Source: SZUA-217 sp964194555 (GTDB lineage: Bacteria > Actinomycetota > Acidimicrobiia > Spongiisociales > ZC4RG35). Taken from it: a DNA stretch of 37,421 nucleotides. Where the stretch lies: positions 1 to 37,421 of the forward strand of contig CAXMMT010000033.1 of NCBI GenBank assembly GCA_964194555.1. Reading direction: 5' to 3'. A program made the position numbers and the translations under genes. The notes beneath the pieces were generated by a model. That model was given only the letters and a program-made list of their open reading frames with translations, searched no databases and had not been told where the DNA came from. Of this stretch, positions 7,880 through 16,387 are shown piece by piece; within the stretch, counting starts at the first letter, position 1; every line of letters starts with the position of its first letter.

Positions 7880-8518
7880 TCACCGTAGCCGTGAATCGGC
7901 GAGGAGGGCCCGAACCTCCTCATTGGTCGTTTGGCCGAAGTTCCGATACCACGCGCCAACCGCCCCGAAGTATCGAGGCTGATTGATGACAACGACACGA
8001 TCGGCCTCCGTTTCGAGCATTCGAGTTGTGTCGCGGGGGGCGACAGGCACCGCTACCCAAACTTCGGCAGCGTGCCTTGCCCGTAAGGCGGCCACGCCGG
8101 CCATGGCCGTCGAACCGGTCGCCAGGCCATCATCAACGAGAACGGCCGTCCTTCCCGACGGATCAATTGCCACCGCGATCTCTCGATACGACGCAAGTCG
8201 ACGCTCCATCTCCTGGAGCTCGGCTGCCTCGACGCGGCGAAAAGCCTCCTCATCCACCGAGGCAAGAGCGACTACCTCGTCGTTGCGGATCACCACGCCA
8301 CCCTCGGCCACCGCACCCATGGCCAGTTCGGGCTGAAACGGGACACCCAGTTTTCTAACGACCAGAACATCGAGGTCGCACCCGAGTGCCCGAGCTACCT
8401 CGTAGCCCACGGGGACGCCACCACGAGGAAGGGCCAGAACCAGAGGATCCGATGGCGCCAGCTCGGCTACGGCTTCGCCCAACGCTTCCCCGGCCGTGCG
8501 GCGGTCGGCGAAACGCAT
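7880..8518 (-). CDS. phosphoribosyltransferase family protein
   Basis: A type I PRTase-fold protein of 212 residues, of the class often found beside stress or dienelactone-hydrolase-like genes. The PRPP-binding loop is VLVDDGLATGSTA (about 126-138); LALPRGGVPVGYEVA forms the N-terminal pyrophosphate loop region. The hood is short and the substrate cannot be read from sequence. It starts 3 bp after the APH-fold kinase stop, so the two form an operon with the DUF3237 gene. Confidence 0.85.
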   Translation of the reverse strand: MRFADRRTAGEALGEAVAELAPSDPLVLALPRGGVPVGYEVARALGCDLDVLVVRKLGVPFQPELAMGAVAEGGVVIRNDEVVALASVDEEAFRRVEAAELQEMERRLASYREIAVAIDPSGRTAVLVDDGLATGSTAMAGVAALRARHAAEVWVAVPVAPRDTTRMLETEADRVVVINQPRYFGAVGAWYRNFGQTTNEEVRALLADSRLR

Positions 8519-8521
8519 GGT

Positions 8522-9508
8522 TCAGCCGTATCGAGTCACGAAAGTGTGAAGCCAGGGAGTGACATGGTCGAGATACTCCGCTGCTTCACCAATCGGGAGG
8601 GTGCGCGCTGCGTAATTCATGAGCATCACCTGTCTTCCGGCATGAAAGCCATCAAGCTGACTCTCGTCAGCGATCGGCCATTCGGCGACCTCCTCGTAAC
8701 CACGCCGGAAGGCCTTTCGGATGTCATCTCTCTGGTCGGAGTCCCTCGAATGATAGAGGCTGATCGCCACGTCCTGGGCCGGAAGAGCGAGCATCACGTC
8801 CTCGAAGTCAAACGCATAGAGTCGACTCCCCGCCACATGCACGTTCCACTCGTGAAGGTCACCGTGGACTACCTGCGGGACCTCGTCTGCCCAAGACTCC
8901 CTGATGACCTTGGCTGCGATTCTGCCCGCCTTCTTCACAAGACCGCGGCGTGGCGCTTCGAAGAGGTGGCCATAGAGCGGGTCGTCGATGATCACCGGAT
9001 CCATTTCGGCGCCGTAGTAGAAGATCCGATCCCAACTCCGCATCTGCCCCACTTGTGGTGGCTCCCACGTTTTCCCATGCTGTTGCAACGACGCCGACAT
9101 TCGGCCCAGCAATCGATATCCGAACGGTCCGGCCCCGTCTCCCAAGGGGGCACCGGGCACCCATGTGAAGAGGGCACATAGTCTCTCCTTCCCGAGATCG
9201 GAGTCGAACTCGTCGACGACGAGGCCGCCCCCAGCGGTGCGAATCGGGGTCACCACGTCGAGTGACGTCTCCGTGTTGAGAGTGTCGAGCCATGCCACTT
9301 CGAAGTCGATGTTGGACCGGGTGTTGGCGTGCGGATTACCTACTCGGAGAACAAGCTGCCGCCCGCTTTCGGTGACCACGCGATACATCACGTTGGAGTG
9401 GGTAGCCAGATGTTCGACTTCGCGCGTGAGAAACGGGTACCTCCGCAGGGCGCGATTCGCCAGTGGCAGCAGGTGCGAGGCTTCTTTGGCTATTCGTGAT
9501 GCATCCAT
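8522..9508 (-). CDS. APH-fold phosphotransferase (SrkA/homoserine-kinase-like)
   Basis: A 328-residue aminoglycoside-phosphotransferase-fold kinase. The catalytic Brenner motif HGDLHEWNV (H215, D217, N222) and the metal-binding FDFEDV (D234) are intact, and LVLRVG carries the strand-3 region. The overall layout resembles the Ser/Thr kinase SrkA (YihE) rather than resistance enzymes. The ATG at 9508 sits only 2 nt from the end of the T-tract of a terminator hairpin and lacks a Shine-Dalgarno; the next ATG is 40 codons in and would remove the glycine-rich region, so I keep 9508. Expression may depend on read-through of that hairpin. Confidence 0.85.
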   Translation of the reverse strand: MDASRIAKEASHLLPLANRALRRYPFLTREVEHLATHSNVMYRVVTESGRQLVLRVGNPHANTRSNIDFEVAWLDTLNTETSLDVVTPIRTAGGGLVVDEFDSDLGKERLCALFTWVPGAPLGDGAGPFGYRLLGRMSASLQQHGKTWEPPQVGQMRSWDRIFYYGAEMDPVIIDDPLYGHLFEAPRRGLVKKAGRIAAKVIRESWADEVPQVVHGDLHEWNVHVAGSRLYAFDFEDVMLALPAQDVAISLYHSRDSDQRDDIRKAFRRGYEEVAEWPIADESQLDGFHAGRQVMLMNYAARTLPIGEAAEYLDHVTPWLHTFVTRYG

Positions 9509-9510
9509 GA

Positions 9511-9539
9511 CAAAAGGTGGGCATTGGACTGCCCACCTT
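9511..9539 (-). terminator. terminator after the MMPL gene, abutting the next start codon
   Basis: Perfect 10-bp inverted repeat AAGGTGGGCA/TGCCCACCTT (9514-9539) with a 6-nt loop, followed on the minus strand by TTTTG. It ends 2 nt before the ATG of the APH-fold kinase gene, so it could act as a terminator or as a read-through attenuator. Confidence 0.65.
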
Positions 9540-9639
9540 CGATTCTGGTCGGTCTGGCCCGCGTTACAGGGGTTCTACAGACCCAATTGTCTCGTCGCCA
9601 CGCCGACGGTGCACTGGGGCGCCATCTGAAAAGACACGC

Positions 9640-12339
9640 TCAGATCTCGGCGGGGGAGTCCATCTCGGCGGTTCCGGAGCGCCTGGCATGCCAGCGGTCC
9701 CAGAGGACCAACATCGAGGGCAACACCAGCACAGCCGCCAGCATGGCCAGCAAAATGGTGTAGGCAGTCACGAAACCGAATTGGCGGAACGGAATCGTCG
9801 TCGAGGTCACGAGAATTCCGAATCCGGCAACCGTCGTCAGGGCTGAGCCGGCGAGAGCAGCACCTGTGTTGCCCAACGTCAACTCGATCGCCTCCTCGAC
9901 TGACGACGAGCGAGCCCGGTCCTCGAGGAATCGGTGGGTGATGTGGATCATGTACGGGATCCCGATACCAACAGCCAGCGCGGAAATCGTTGCGGTTACG
10001 GGCCCGAAGGGGATGCCAAAAGCAGTCATCAACGCAAAGGACCACAGCACCACCAGAATCACCGGGATCGTCGTGATCAAACCGAGCATCGGGCGCCGAA
10101 CCTCAAACCAGAAGTTGACCACAAGGAGGATCAGTGCTGCGATCAGAGTGAGTAGTAACGACGAGAGTTGAGAATCGCGCAATGTGCTGATGATGACGTT
10201 GTTGATGATTTCATTCGACGTCGCGACCGCGCTGAGCCCGATTCCGATTACCCCCGAGAAGTCTTCCAGAACGTCAGTCTGAAGCTGGCTGGCTCCAGAC
10301 TCTCCGGCCTGGGTCGTGAAGTCGAACAACGCAGCGTCGTATCCAGAGCCACCTCTGTGCAACACAGTGGAGGCGAGACGTGGCGCCGCAAGGAATGCAG
10401 CGTCGTATACCGAGGCTACGTCGGTGCCGGACGGGAACATGAAGGTCGCTGGGTCAGCACCGGCAGCTTGCATGGCCTGGCCCACTTCGGGGACAAAGAT
10501 TGGTGACTCCTGCGAGCCCAATTGAGCAATCACTGACACCGGAGAGGCGCCTGCCGGGTTTCCGCCGAAGGTGACGACGTTGGGCGTGTCGGTGAGGTTG
10601 TTGTTGGCTATCACCATCTCGTTCCACGCCTCAGCGGTGGTGACATCGCCTTCGATGAGCACTCGGGTGTTTTCTCCGAATCCACCACCGAAGTCCGCAA
10701 GCAACGTTTCGAAAGTCGATCGGAGCGGCGATGTTGTCGGTATGAAGTCGATGAAACTGAACTTGGTCTCGAGATTGGTGGTTCCCCAGGCGCCGAGCGC
10801 CCCCAGAAGGAGGGCGATGATCGTTGCCGCAACCGCGGCCTTCTTGGCGATGCCGGAGGTGGCACCGATGAGGCGTCCTAGCAACCGCTGTTCGCCACCA
10901 ACGAGACGCTCTGGTTCAAACGTCTTCCTTCTGACACCACGTCGATCGAGGACTTCCCGAACCGCGGGGACGAAGGTCAGCATCAGCAGGAAGGAAGAAA
11001 ATATTCCAATCGCCGCCAGCGCCCCAAACTCTCGGAGAGCCGGGATAGCGTTGAAGAGGTTTGTGAGAAAGCCGACCGCTGTGGTGACGGTCGCGAGTAC
11101 CAGAGCCACGCCCACCGTGCGGATTGCCCTCGAGATTGAGTCATCGACGGACGCTCCCGCGGAAACTTCCTCGCGATAGCGCGAATTCACGTGAATCGAG
11201 TAGTCGACTCCAAGCCCGATCAGCAAGATCGGCAGTATCTGGGCCATGGGGCTTGCGTCCGTGAACAGCAGGAATCCGATACCGTTCATCCATGAGATAG
11301 CGAAACCGATCGTGATCAGGGTCAGCATCGTGTCTGCCGCCGTCCGTCGAAGACCCCGGTCGGTGAATGTCCAAATCAAGAACACGGCCAGCAGCAAGAT
11401 CGCAGTGGCCGCGAAGAGTGCGCTCGAGTTCCATTCTTTCAGGAAATCGGGCAATGCGCCGTCGAGAATAATGGCTAGCGTCGGAAGCACGACCAGAACA
11501 ATGGAGATGATCACAGCGGAAAGTCCGAGCACCAGAATCCAACGAGCGAGCGCACGCCGGGGTTTGACGAGAAACACCATTGCCAGAACCACCATGATTA
11601 TGAGGGCGGCGGTCCCGAACAGTCGGCCGATCTCGGCCGTGAATTCGTCCTGGTCCCCGAATAGCAACTCGAATGAGAACGGCTCGGCCGTGTAACCGGC
11701 AGGCAACACTGTTGCGCTGATTTCCGCAGCCGCTTCCACGCTGGCATCGACGAACTGGTCGATGTCGTCGCTTGACTCCGCTCCGCTGGTAAAGATGATC
11801 ATCAGCCCGCTGTCCGAAGCAGGACCGCTGATGTCGGCGCTGGTAGGCAGCAACCCTTCGACGAACCCAGCCTGGCCCGGGGGCAACTCGATAAGCGAGC
11901 TCTTGAACATCCGCTGCAGTTCCTCATCGCTCATCGGCATCGGAGCGCCTTGTTCGATGGCTCCTTGAACTGGAGCAAGGAAGCTGACAATCGGACCCCC
12001 CTCCTGGTCGACGAGTATGTCAGCAAAGGTGCCGCTCACTACTGTTTCCGAGACAGCGTTGACCGCTTCCATCCCATCGAGACTGAAAACGTTGCCGCCG
12101 TCTGACGAGACGATCACCTGCATCACGGAGACTGTGGACTCGGCACCAAACAAATCGTTGATGGTCTCGGCTGCAGCCAACTCGGGCGCATCAGGAGCGA
12201 ATGACGCGTTGCTGTCCTCTTCCGGTTGGAAGCTCCCGGCAAAGTTGCCGAGGACGACCGACACAATCACTGTGGCAACGATGACCACCCATGGAAATCG
12301 ACGAACAGCCGTCGCGAGTGCCGACACAAGAGATTTCAC
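9640..12339 (-). CDS. MMPL/RND family transporter
   Basis: An 899-residue membrane exporter of the RND superfamily (MMPL/HAE3 type). It has two repeated halves, each one helix, a large extracytoplasmic loop, then about five helices. The helix-4 signature GLGVDYSIHVNSRYREE carries the proton-relay Asp in the first half. The equivalent second-half site reads GIGIPYMIHITHRFLED and lacks that Asp. Relatives export lipids or hydrophobic compounds. Start is GTG at 12339, preceded by AAGGAGAGG at about 6 nt. Monocistronic, with a terminator downstream. The substrate is not evident. Confidence 0.9.
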   Translation of the reverse strand: MKSLVSALATAVRRFPWVVIVATVIVSVVLGNFAGSFQPEEDSNASFAPDAPELAAAETINDLFGAESTVSVMQVIVSSDGGNVFSLDGMEAVNAVSETVVSGTFADILVDQEGGPIVSFLAPVQGAIEQGAPMPMSDEELQRMFKSSLIELPPGQAGFVEGLLPTSADISGPASDSGLMIIFTSGAESSDDIDQFVDASVEAAAEISATVLPAGYTAEPFSFELLFGDQDEFTAEIGRLFGTAALIIMVVLAMVFLVKPRRALARWILVLGLSAVIISIVLVVLPTLAIILDGALPDFLKEWNSSALFAATAILLLAVFLIWTFTDRGLRRTAADTMLTLITIGFAISWMNGIGFLLFTDASPMAQILPILLIGLGVDYSIHVNSRYREEVSAGASVDDSISRAIRTVGVALVLATVTTAVGFLTNLFNAIPALREFGALAAIGIFSSFLLMLTFVPAVREVLDRRGVRRKTFEPERLVGGEQRLLGRLIGATSGIAKKAAVAATIIALLLGALGAWGTTNLETKFSFIDFIPTTSPLRSTFETLLADFGGGFGENTRVLIEGDVTTAEAWNEMVIANNNLTDTPNVVTFGGNPAGASPVSVIAQLGSQESPIFVPEVGQAMQAAGADPATFMFPSGTDVASVYDAAFLAAPRLASTVLHRGGSGYDAALFDFTTQAGESGASQLQTDVLEDFSGVIGIGLSAVATSNEIINNVIISTLRDSQLSSLLLTLIAALILLVVNFWFEVRRPMLGLITTIPVILVVLWSFALMTAFGIPFGPVTATISALAVGIGIPYMIHITHRFLEDRARSSSVEEAIELTLGNTGAALAGSALTTVAGFGILVTSTTIPFRQFGFVTAYTILLAMLAAVLVLPSMLVLWDRWHARRSGTAEMDSPAEI

Positions 12340-12507
12340 TTTGTTCCTCTCCTTATGCTTCGATTCCAGGCGGACGGGTCCGAGAAAGCTGGAAATCGGT
12401 TCTGGGGGCCAAAGCCCGATGGGAGGCTAGATAAGTGTGCACCAAACAAACAATCGACTAGATACTTGTCCAATATTGGGAAGTTCCTTCCACCAGCCGC
12501 CGAAGAA
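12340..12507. promoter_or_regulatory. intergenic region upstream of the MMPL gene
   Basis: 168 bp without a gene. On the minus strand the motif TATCTAG occurs twice about 30 bp apart (complements of CTAGATA at 12427 and 12459), each usable as a -10 or as half of a repeated operator. The first lies 17 nt below CGATTG. No terminator for the upstream aminotransferase gene is obvious. Confidence 0.35.
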
Positions 12508-13602
12508 TCAACCAGCGAGTGAGCCGATCACTTCATCCAATACGGTCACGAACATGCGGTTCTCGTCAGGGGTGCCCAACGTCACCCGGACCCAACCTTC
12601 TGACATGGGTCTGACGATCACTCCGCGCTTGGTGAACTCCTCGGTGCCACTGCGAGAGTCGTCGCCCAGCCTGAAGAAGATGAAGTTGGTTTGGCTCTTT
12701 GCGTAGGGCAAACCTCGTTCCGCCATCACGCCCATCAGGTGATGGCGGGCCGCCGAGTTGGCCTCCGCACGCCGACGAACCTCTTCGGGCTGGCCCAAGG
12801 AGGCCAGAGCGGCAGCCTGGCCGACCTGATTGACCGTCAAGGGCTGTTGGGCCTTGCGCAACTCGACCAGCGTCGACGATTGCCCCACTGCATAACCAAT
12901 ACGTTGAGCAGCCAGACCGTAGATCTTGGAGAAGGTGCGCAAGACAAGGACGTTTGTTCGGGTGACGGCCGTGGGGATGGCTGTGCGATATCGGTCGTCG
13001 TCGACAAACTCGTGATATGCCTCATCCACAACCACCAGGATCGACTCGGGCACCGCGTCGATAAAGGCCTCGATGTCGTCGCTGGGCGTGATCGTGCCGG
13101 TCGGGTTGTTCGGGTTGCAGATGATCACCAGCGCGGTCTCATCGTTGATAGCCGCGGCGATCGCGTCGAGATCGAGCGAGAAAGTGTCATCCAGGGGCAC
13201 CTCCACGTACCCGGTTCCCGACCAGATGGCAGCAAACCGGTACATGATGAAGCTGGGCCACCCATACACGGAGTTTGTGCCGGGACCGCCCACCGCGTTG
13301 GTGATTTCTGCCAGCAGGGCAACACTTCCGTTGCCAAAGAGAAGGTTCTCGGGTTCTATGGAGAGTTCATCAGCGAGGGCGTGACTCAGATCCCACAGGT
13401 CGTTGTCCGGGTATCTGTTGGCAGAGATCAGCGTCTTGCTCGCGGCCTCGATAACCCCTGGAAACGGCCCCTCCGGACTCTCGTTGGCGGCGAGTTTGAT
13501 GATCGAATCAGGGTCGAGACCGTACTCGCGGGCCACGTCCTCGATGGGACGGCCGACTTCATAGGGGTTGAGAGATGAGATGTCTTCGCGGTACCGGGGC
13601 AT
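12508..13602 (-). CDS. histidinol-phosphate / aromatic aminotransferase (HisC family)
   Basis: A 364-residue class I/II PLP-dependent aminotransferase. Visible signatures are KLAANESPEGP (substrate loop), NPNNPTGT (N-terminal PLP contact), DEAYHEF (Asp near 193) and the Schiff-base lysine in LRTFSKIYGLAAQRIGY (K226). HisC-family proteins carry out histidinol-phosphate:glutamate transamination; several actinobacterial copies act on aromatic amino acids instead. No his genes are adjacent and tyrA lies in the same window, so either role is possible. It is divergent from the E1 fusion gene. Confidence 0.88.
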   Translation of the reverse strand: MPRYREDISSLNPYEVGRPIEDVAREYGLDPDSIIKLAANESPEGPFPGVIEAASKTLISANRYPDNDLWDLSHALADELSIEPENLLFGNGSVALLAEITNAVGGPGTNSVYGWPSFIMYRFAAIWSGTGYVEVPLDDTFSLDLDAIAAAINDETALVIICNPNNPTGTITPSDDIEAFIDAVPESILVVVDEAYHEFVDDDRYRTAIPTAVTRTNVLVLRTFSKIYGLAAQRIGYAVGQSSTLVELRKAQQPLTVNQVGQAAALASLGQPEEVRRRAEANSAARHHLMGVMAERGLPYAKSQTNFIFFRLGDDSRSGTEEFTKRGVIVRPMSEGWVRVTLGTPDENRMFVTVLDEVIGSLAG

Positions 13603-13662
13603 CCGGCGAAGTTAGCTGACCAATGGTGGTCTTGTGACACCGACCGCCGGGACAAGCGGGTT

Positions 13663-13680
13663 CGAGTTGTGGCAAACTCG
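13663..13680. promoter_or_regulatory. inverted repeat at the E1 start codon
   Basis: CGAGTT-GTGGCA-AACTCG forms a 6-bp stem with a 6-nt loop. It ends 4 nt before the preferred ATG of the E1 fusion gene, where a ribosome-binding site would be expected. It may be an operator or an RNA hairpin. Confidence 0.35.
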
Positions 13681-13684
13681 TTGC

Positions 13685-15766
13685 ATGGGTCGATTCGAGA
13701 CACTGCGAATCATTGACGAACAGGGCCACCTGGTTGGGGAGGATCCCGGTCTCGACCCTGAGCTCTATCAGCAGATGTACCGCAACATGGTTCTTGCCCG
13801 CGAGCTGGATCGCCGCATGCTGATGCTACAACGTCAGGGACGCATCGGCACCTATGCGATGTTGGAGGGTCAGGAGGCGGTCCAGATCGGCTCGGCCCTG
13901 GCCATGGAGCCAAACGACTTCGTCTTTCCGTCTTACAGAGAACACGGCGTTCAGACAACGAGGGGCCTCCCGCTGGAGGTCCTTCTCGCGTACTGGAGGG
14001 GCTTGCCCAACTCCGACTGGGACATGGAGAAGTACCGCACGGGGATCATCACCGTGCCTATCGCAAGTCAGCTCCCCCACGCCGTCGGGTACTCCTATAT
14101 GTGCAAACTTCGTGGCGACAGCACCGTCACCACTGTCTATTTCGGTGACGGCGCCACGTCGGAAACCGACTTTCACTCCGGCATGAACTTCGCCGGCGTG
14201 TGGAAGACGCCAACGGTGTTCATCTGCTCCAATAACCTCTACGCCATATCCGTCCCGTACGAGAAACAGACGGCATCGGAGACAATTGCGCAGAAGGCGA
14301 TCGCCTACGGCTTCGAGGGGCTCCGGGTAGACGGAATGGACCCCATCGCGGTGTATCTCGCCACCAGCCTTGCGGTGAGACGGGCAAGACAGGGGAAGGG
14401 CCCAACCCTGATCGAGGCGATGACATACAGGTATGGCGGCCACGCCACCGCCGACGATGACTCTCTATATAGATCCGCCGAAGAAGTCGAGGAGTGGAAA
14501 GCCAAGGACGCCATCGAGCGGCTTCGCCGCTTTCTCGAAAGCCGTGGCGAATGGGATGAGCGCTCCGGGGAGAAGGTGGCGATGGAGATCAAGGATTCGG
14601 TTGATGGAGCCATCACTGCCATCGAAGCCGAGCCCTTTCCCGATCGTGACGACGCGGTGCGTCACGGGTTCGCCCGAATCCCGGAGCACACCGTCGCGCA
14701 GCTCAACGCCATGCAACGCGCACACGGCGAACCAGAAACCAGCTTCAGCGAAGACGAGCTATGGCGGGTTGGTCGCGACACGCTCCCAGCCGGACCGACC
14801 CAATCGTGGACAATGGCTCAAGCCATCAATTCGACCCTTCATCAGGCAATGGAGAGTGACGAGCGGGTGATCGTCCTAGGTGAGGATGTCGGTCTGACCG
14901 GCGGTGTGTTCCGGATTACCGAAGGACTACAGGACAGGTTCGGGGAGGACCGCGTCATCGACACCCCCCTCAACGAGTCAGGTATCGTCGGAAGCGCCGT
15001 CGGAATGGCCATAGCCGGCGCCCGCCCGGTGGCCGAGATCCAGTTCGAGGGTTTCATCTATCCAGCCTTCGACCAGATAGTCAGCCATCTGGGAAGATTC
15101 CGGTTCCGAACACGTGGCCACACTCCTATGCCCGTGGTCGTTCGATTCCCCAGTGGGGCAGGCATCGGCGCCCACGAACACCACTGTGACTCGCCCGAAG
15201 CCTATTTTGTTCACGCACCGGGCCTCGTGGTGGTATGCCCATCCACCCCCATCGACGCCAAGGGCCTGCTGGCCGCTGCCCTCGAGAGCGACGACCCGGT
15301 GATCTTTCTCGAGCCAAAGGTTCTCTACAGGGCCGGCCGGGAAGATGTGCCGACCGAGCACTACACCCTCCCTATCGGCCGGGCGCGAACGAGAAGGGAA
15401 GGGACCGACCTGACACTTGTCACCTACGGCGGGATGGTTCCGGTGGCTTTGGAGGCCGCCGGCAGGTCAGAAGCCTCGGTAGAAGTGATCGATCTTCGCA
15501 CGCTCTTCCCATGGGACCGGGAGACTGTCCTCGAGTCAGTCGTCAAGACCGGACGTCTGCTCCTTGTCCAGGAACCTCAAGGGTCGGCCGGGATTGCCGC
15601 CGAGGTTGCGGCCGTTGTTGCCGAAGAGGCTAAGTACGAACTCAAAGCACCCGTGGTCCGAGTCACCGGTTTCGATTTGCCCTGGCCCCAGTTCGCCATC
15701 GAGAGCCACGTTCTGATCGATGCTGACAGAGTCGGCCTGGGGATCGACGAGGTCCTCGCCGGTTGA
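13685..15766 (+). CDS. 2-oxoacid dehydrogenase E1, alpha and beta subunits fused
   Basis: Thiamine-diphosphate enzyme that decarboxylates a 2-oxoacid (pyruvate or branched-chain) and passes the acyl group to E2. Residues 1 to about 370 are E1alpha: RQGRIGTYAMLEGQEA, the ThDP motif GDG at 154-156 with NN at 183-184, and the YRYGGHATADDD loop. Residues from about 375 are E1beta: VLGEDVGLTGGVFR, DTPLNESGIVG, EIQFEGFIYPAFDQ. Total 693 residues. ATG at 13685 matches the family N-terminus but lacks a Shine-Dalgarno; GTG at 13634 is the alternative. E2 and E3 genes are not adjacent. Its stop overlaps the next gene's TTG start. Confidence 0.92.
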   Translation: MGRFETLRIIDEQGHLVGEDPGLDPELYQQMYRNMVLARELDRRMLMLQRQGRIGTYAMLEGQEAVQIGSALAMEPNDFVFPSYREHGVQTTRGLPLEVLLAYWRGLPNSDWDMEKYRTGIITVPIASQLPHAVGYSYMCKLRGDSTVTTVYFGDGATSETDFHSGMNFAGVWKTPTVFICSNNLYAISVPYEKQTASETIAQKAIAYGFEGLRVDGMDPIAVYLATSLAVRRARQGKGPTLIEAMTYRYGGHATADDDSLYRSAEEVEEWKAKDAIERLRRFLESRGEWDERSGEKVAMEIKDSVDGAITAIEAEPFPDRDDAVRHGFARIPEHTVAQLNAMQRAHGEPETSFSEDELWRVGRDTLPAGPTQSWTMAQAINSTLHQAMESDERVIVLGEDVGLTGGVFRITEGLQDRFGEDRVIDTPLNESGIVGSAVGMAIAGARPVAEIQFEGFIYPAFDQIVSHLGRFRFRTRGHTPMPVVVRFPSGAGIGAHEHHCDSPEAYFVHAPGLVVVCPSTPIDAKGLLAAALESDDPVIFLEPKVLYRAGREDVPTEHYTLPIGRARTRREGTDLTLVTYGGMVPVALEAAGRSEASVEVIDLRTLFPWDRETVLESVVKTGRLLLVQEPQGSAGIAAEVAAVVAEEAKYELKAPVVRVTGFDLPWPQFAIESHVLIDADRVGLGIDEVLAG

Positions 15767-16311
15767 GCGGCTTACCGTCCGTTGCGGTATTTGGCTCGTC
15801 ACAAACTGATCCCGGTACCCGAAGGTGGGCCGAAGCGGAGCGAGTGGGCACACGTCTCGCCGGAGCCGGCTTCGCCGTGATCACGGGCGGTTACGGCGGG
15901 ACCATGGAGGCCGTCTCCAAAGGCGCTGCCGATGCAAGTGGCCATGTGATCGGTGTGACTGCGCCGCCATTGTTCCCTGGCAGGCACGGTTCAAACCCAT
16001 ACGTAGCCGAACTGATCGAAGCCGAGGGCCTCGCGGGGCGGATCGGAGTGATGATGGAGAGGGCAGCGGGAACCATCGCCCTGCCCGGCTCAATCGGAAC
16101 CGCAACCGAACTGCTGATCGCCTGGAACGTCAATCACATCGTGCGCCGCAACGGCGGTCGCCACCTTCCCACCGTGGCGGTGGGAGGAGAATGGCGCAAG
16201 GTGGCCGAGACCCTGGTGACAGAAGTAGGCGCTTTCCCCGGGGACGTCCACCTTGTCGGCACACCCGACAAGGGGGTGGATTGGATACTGGACCAACTAA
16301 TAATCCGCTAG
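15763..16311 (+). CDS. LOG/TIGR00725-like Rossmann-fold protein
   Basis: A 182-residue protein of the LOG (lysine-decarboxylase-like) group, whose best-studied members release the base from nucleoside 5'-monophosphates. VAVFGSSQTDPGT opens the fold; ITGGYGGTMEAVSKGA and LPGSIGTATELLIAW follow. The catalytic PGGxGTxxE motif is altered to PGSIGTATE, so activity toward the usual substrate is uncertain. The TTG start overlaps the E1 stop (TTGA), implying coupling. The stop codon lies 4 bp before the 39-bp palindrome at 16316. Confidence 0.8.
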   Translation: MSGLPSVAVFGSSQTDPGTRRWAEAERVGTRLAGAGFAVITGGYGGTMEAVSKGAADASGHVIGVTAPPLFPGRHGSNPYVAELIEAEGLAGRIGVMMERAAGTIALPGSIGTATELLIAWNVNHIVRRNGGRHLPTVAVGGEWRKVAETLVTEVGAFPGDVHLVGTPDKGVDWILDQLIIR

Positions 16312-16315
16312 ACCG

Positions 16316-16354
16316 CTAGTGGTCCGCGGCATCAATTGAGCGACAGACCACTAG
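16316..16354. repeat. 39-bp palindrome, ends-only form of the dispersed TIR element
   Basis: CTAGTGGTC at 16316-16324 is matched exactly by GACCACTAG at 16346-16354; the interior is short and pairs poorly. Both ends resemble those of the 164-bp copies at 2052 and 33589 (AGTGGTC[T/C]G). It may be an internal deletion derivative or an independent solo pair of ends. A role as terminator of the LOG gene is less likely because no T-run follows. Confidence 0.55.
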
Positions 16355-16387
16355 ATCCACTTTTCGCGATCTAGCCTTCGGGTCGGA

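Noticed and set aside
7880..9508. kinase plus phosphoribosyltransferase as an antibiotic-resistance cassette
   Set aside because: The kinase resembles SrkA/homoserine-kinase-like proteins, with no resistance-specific signature and no mobile element nearby.
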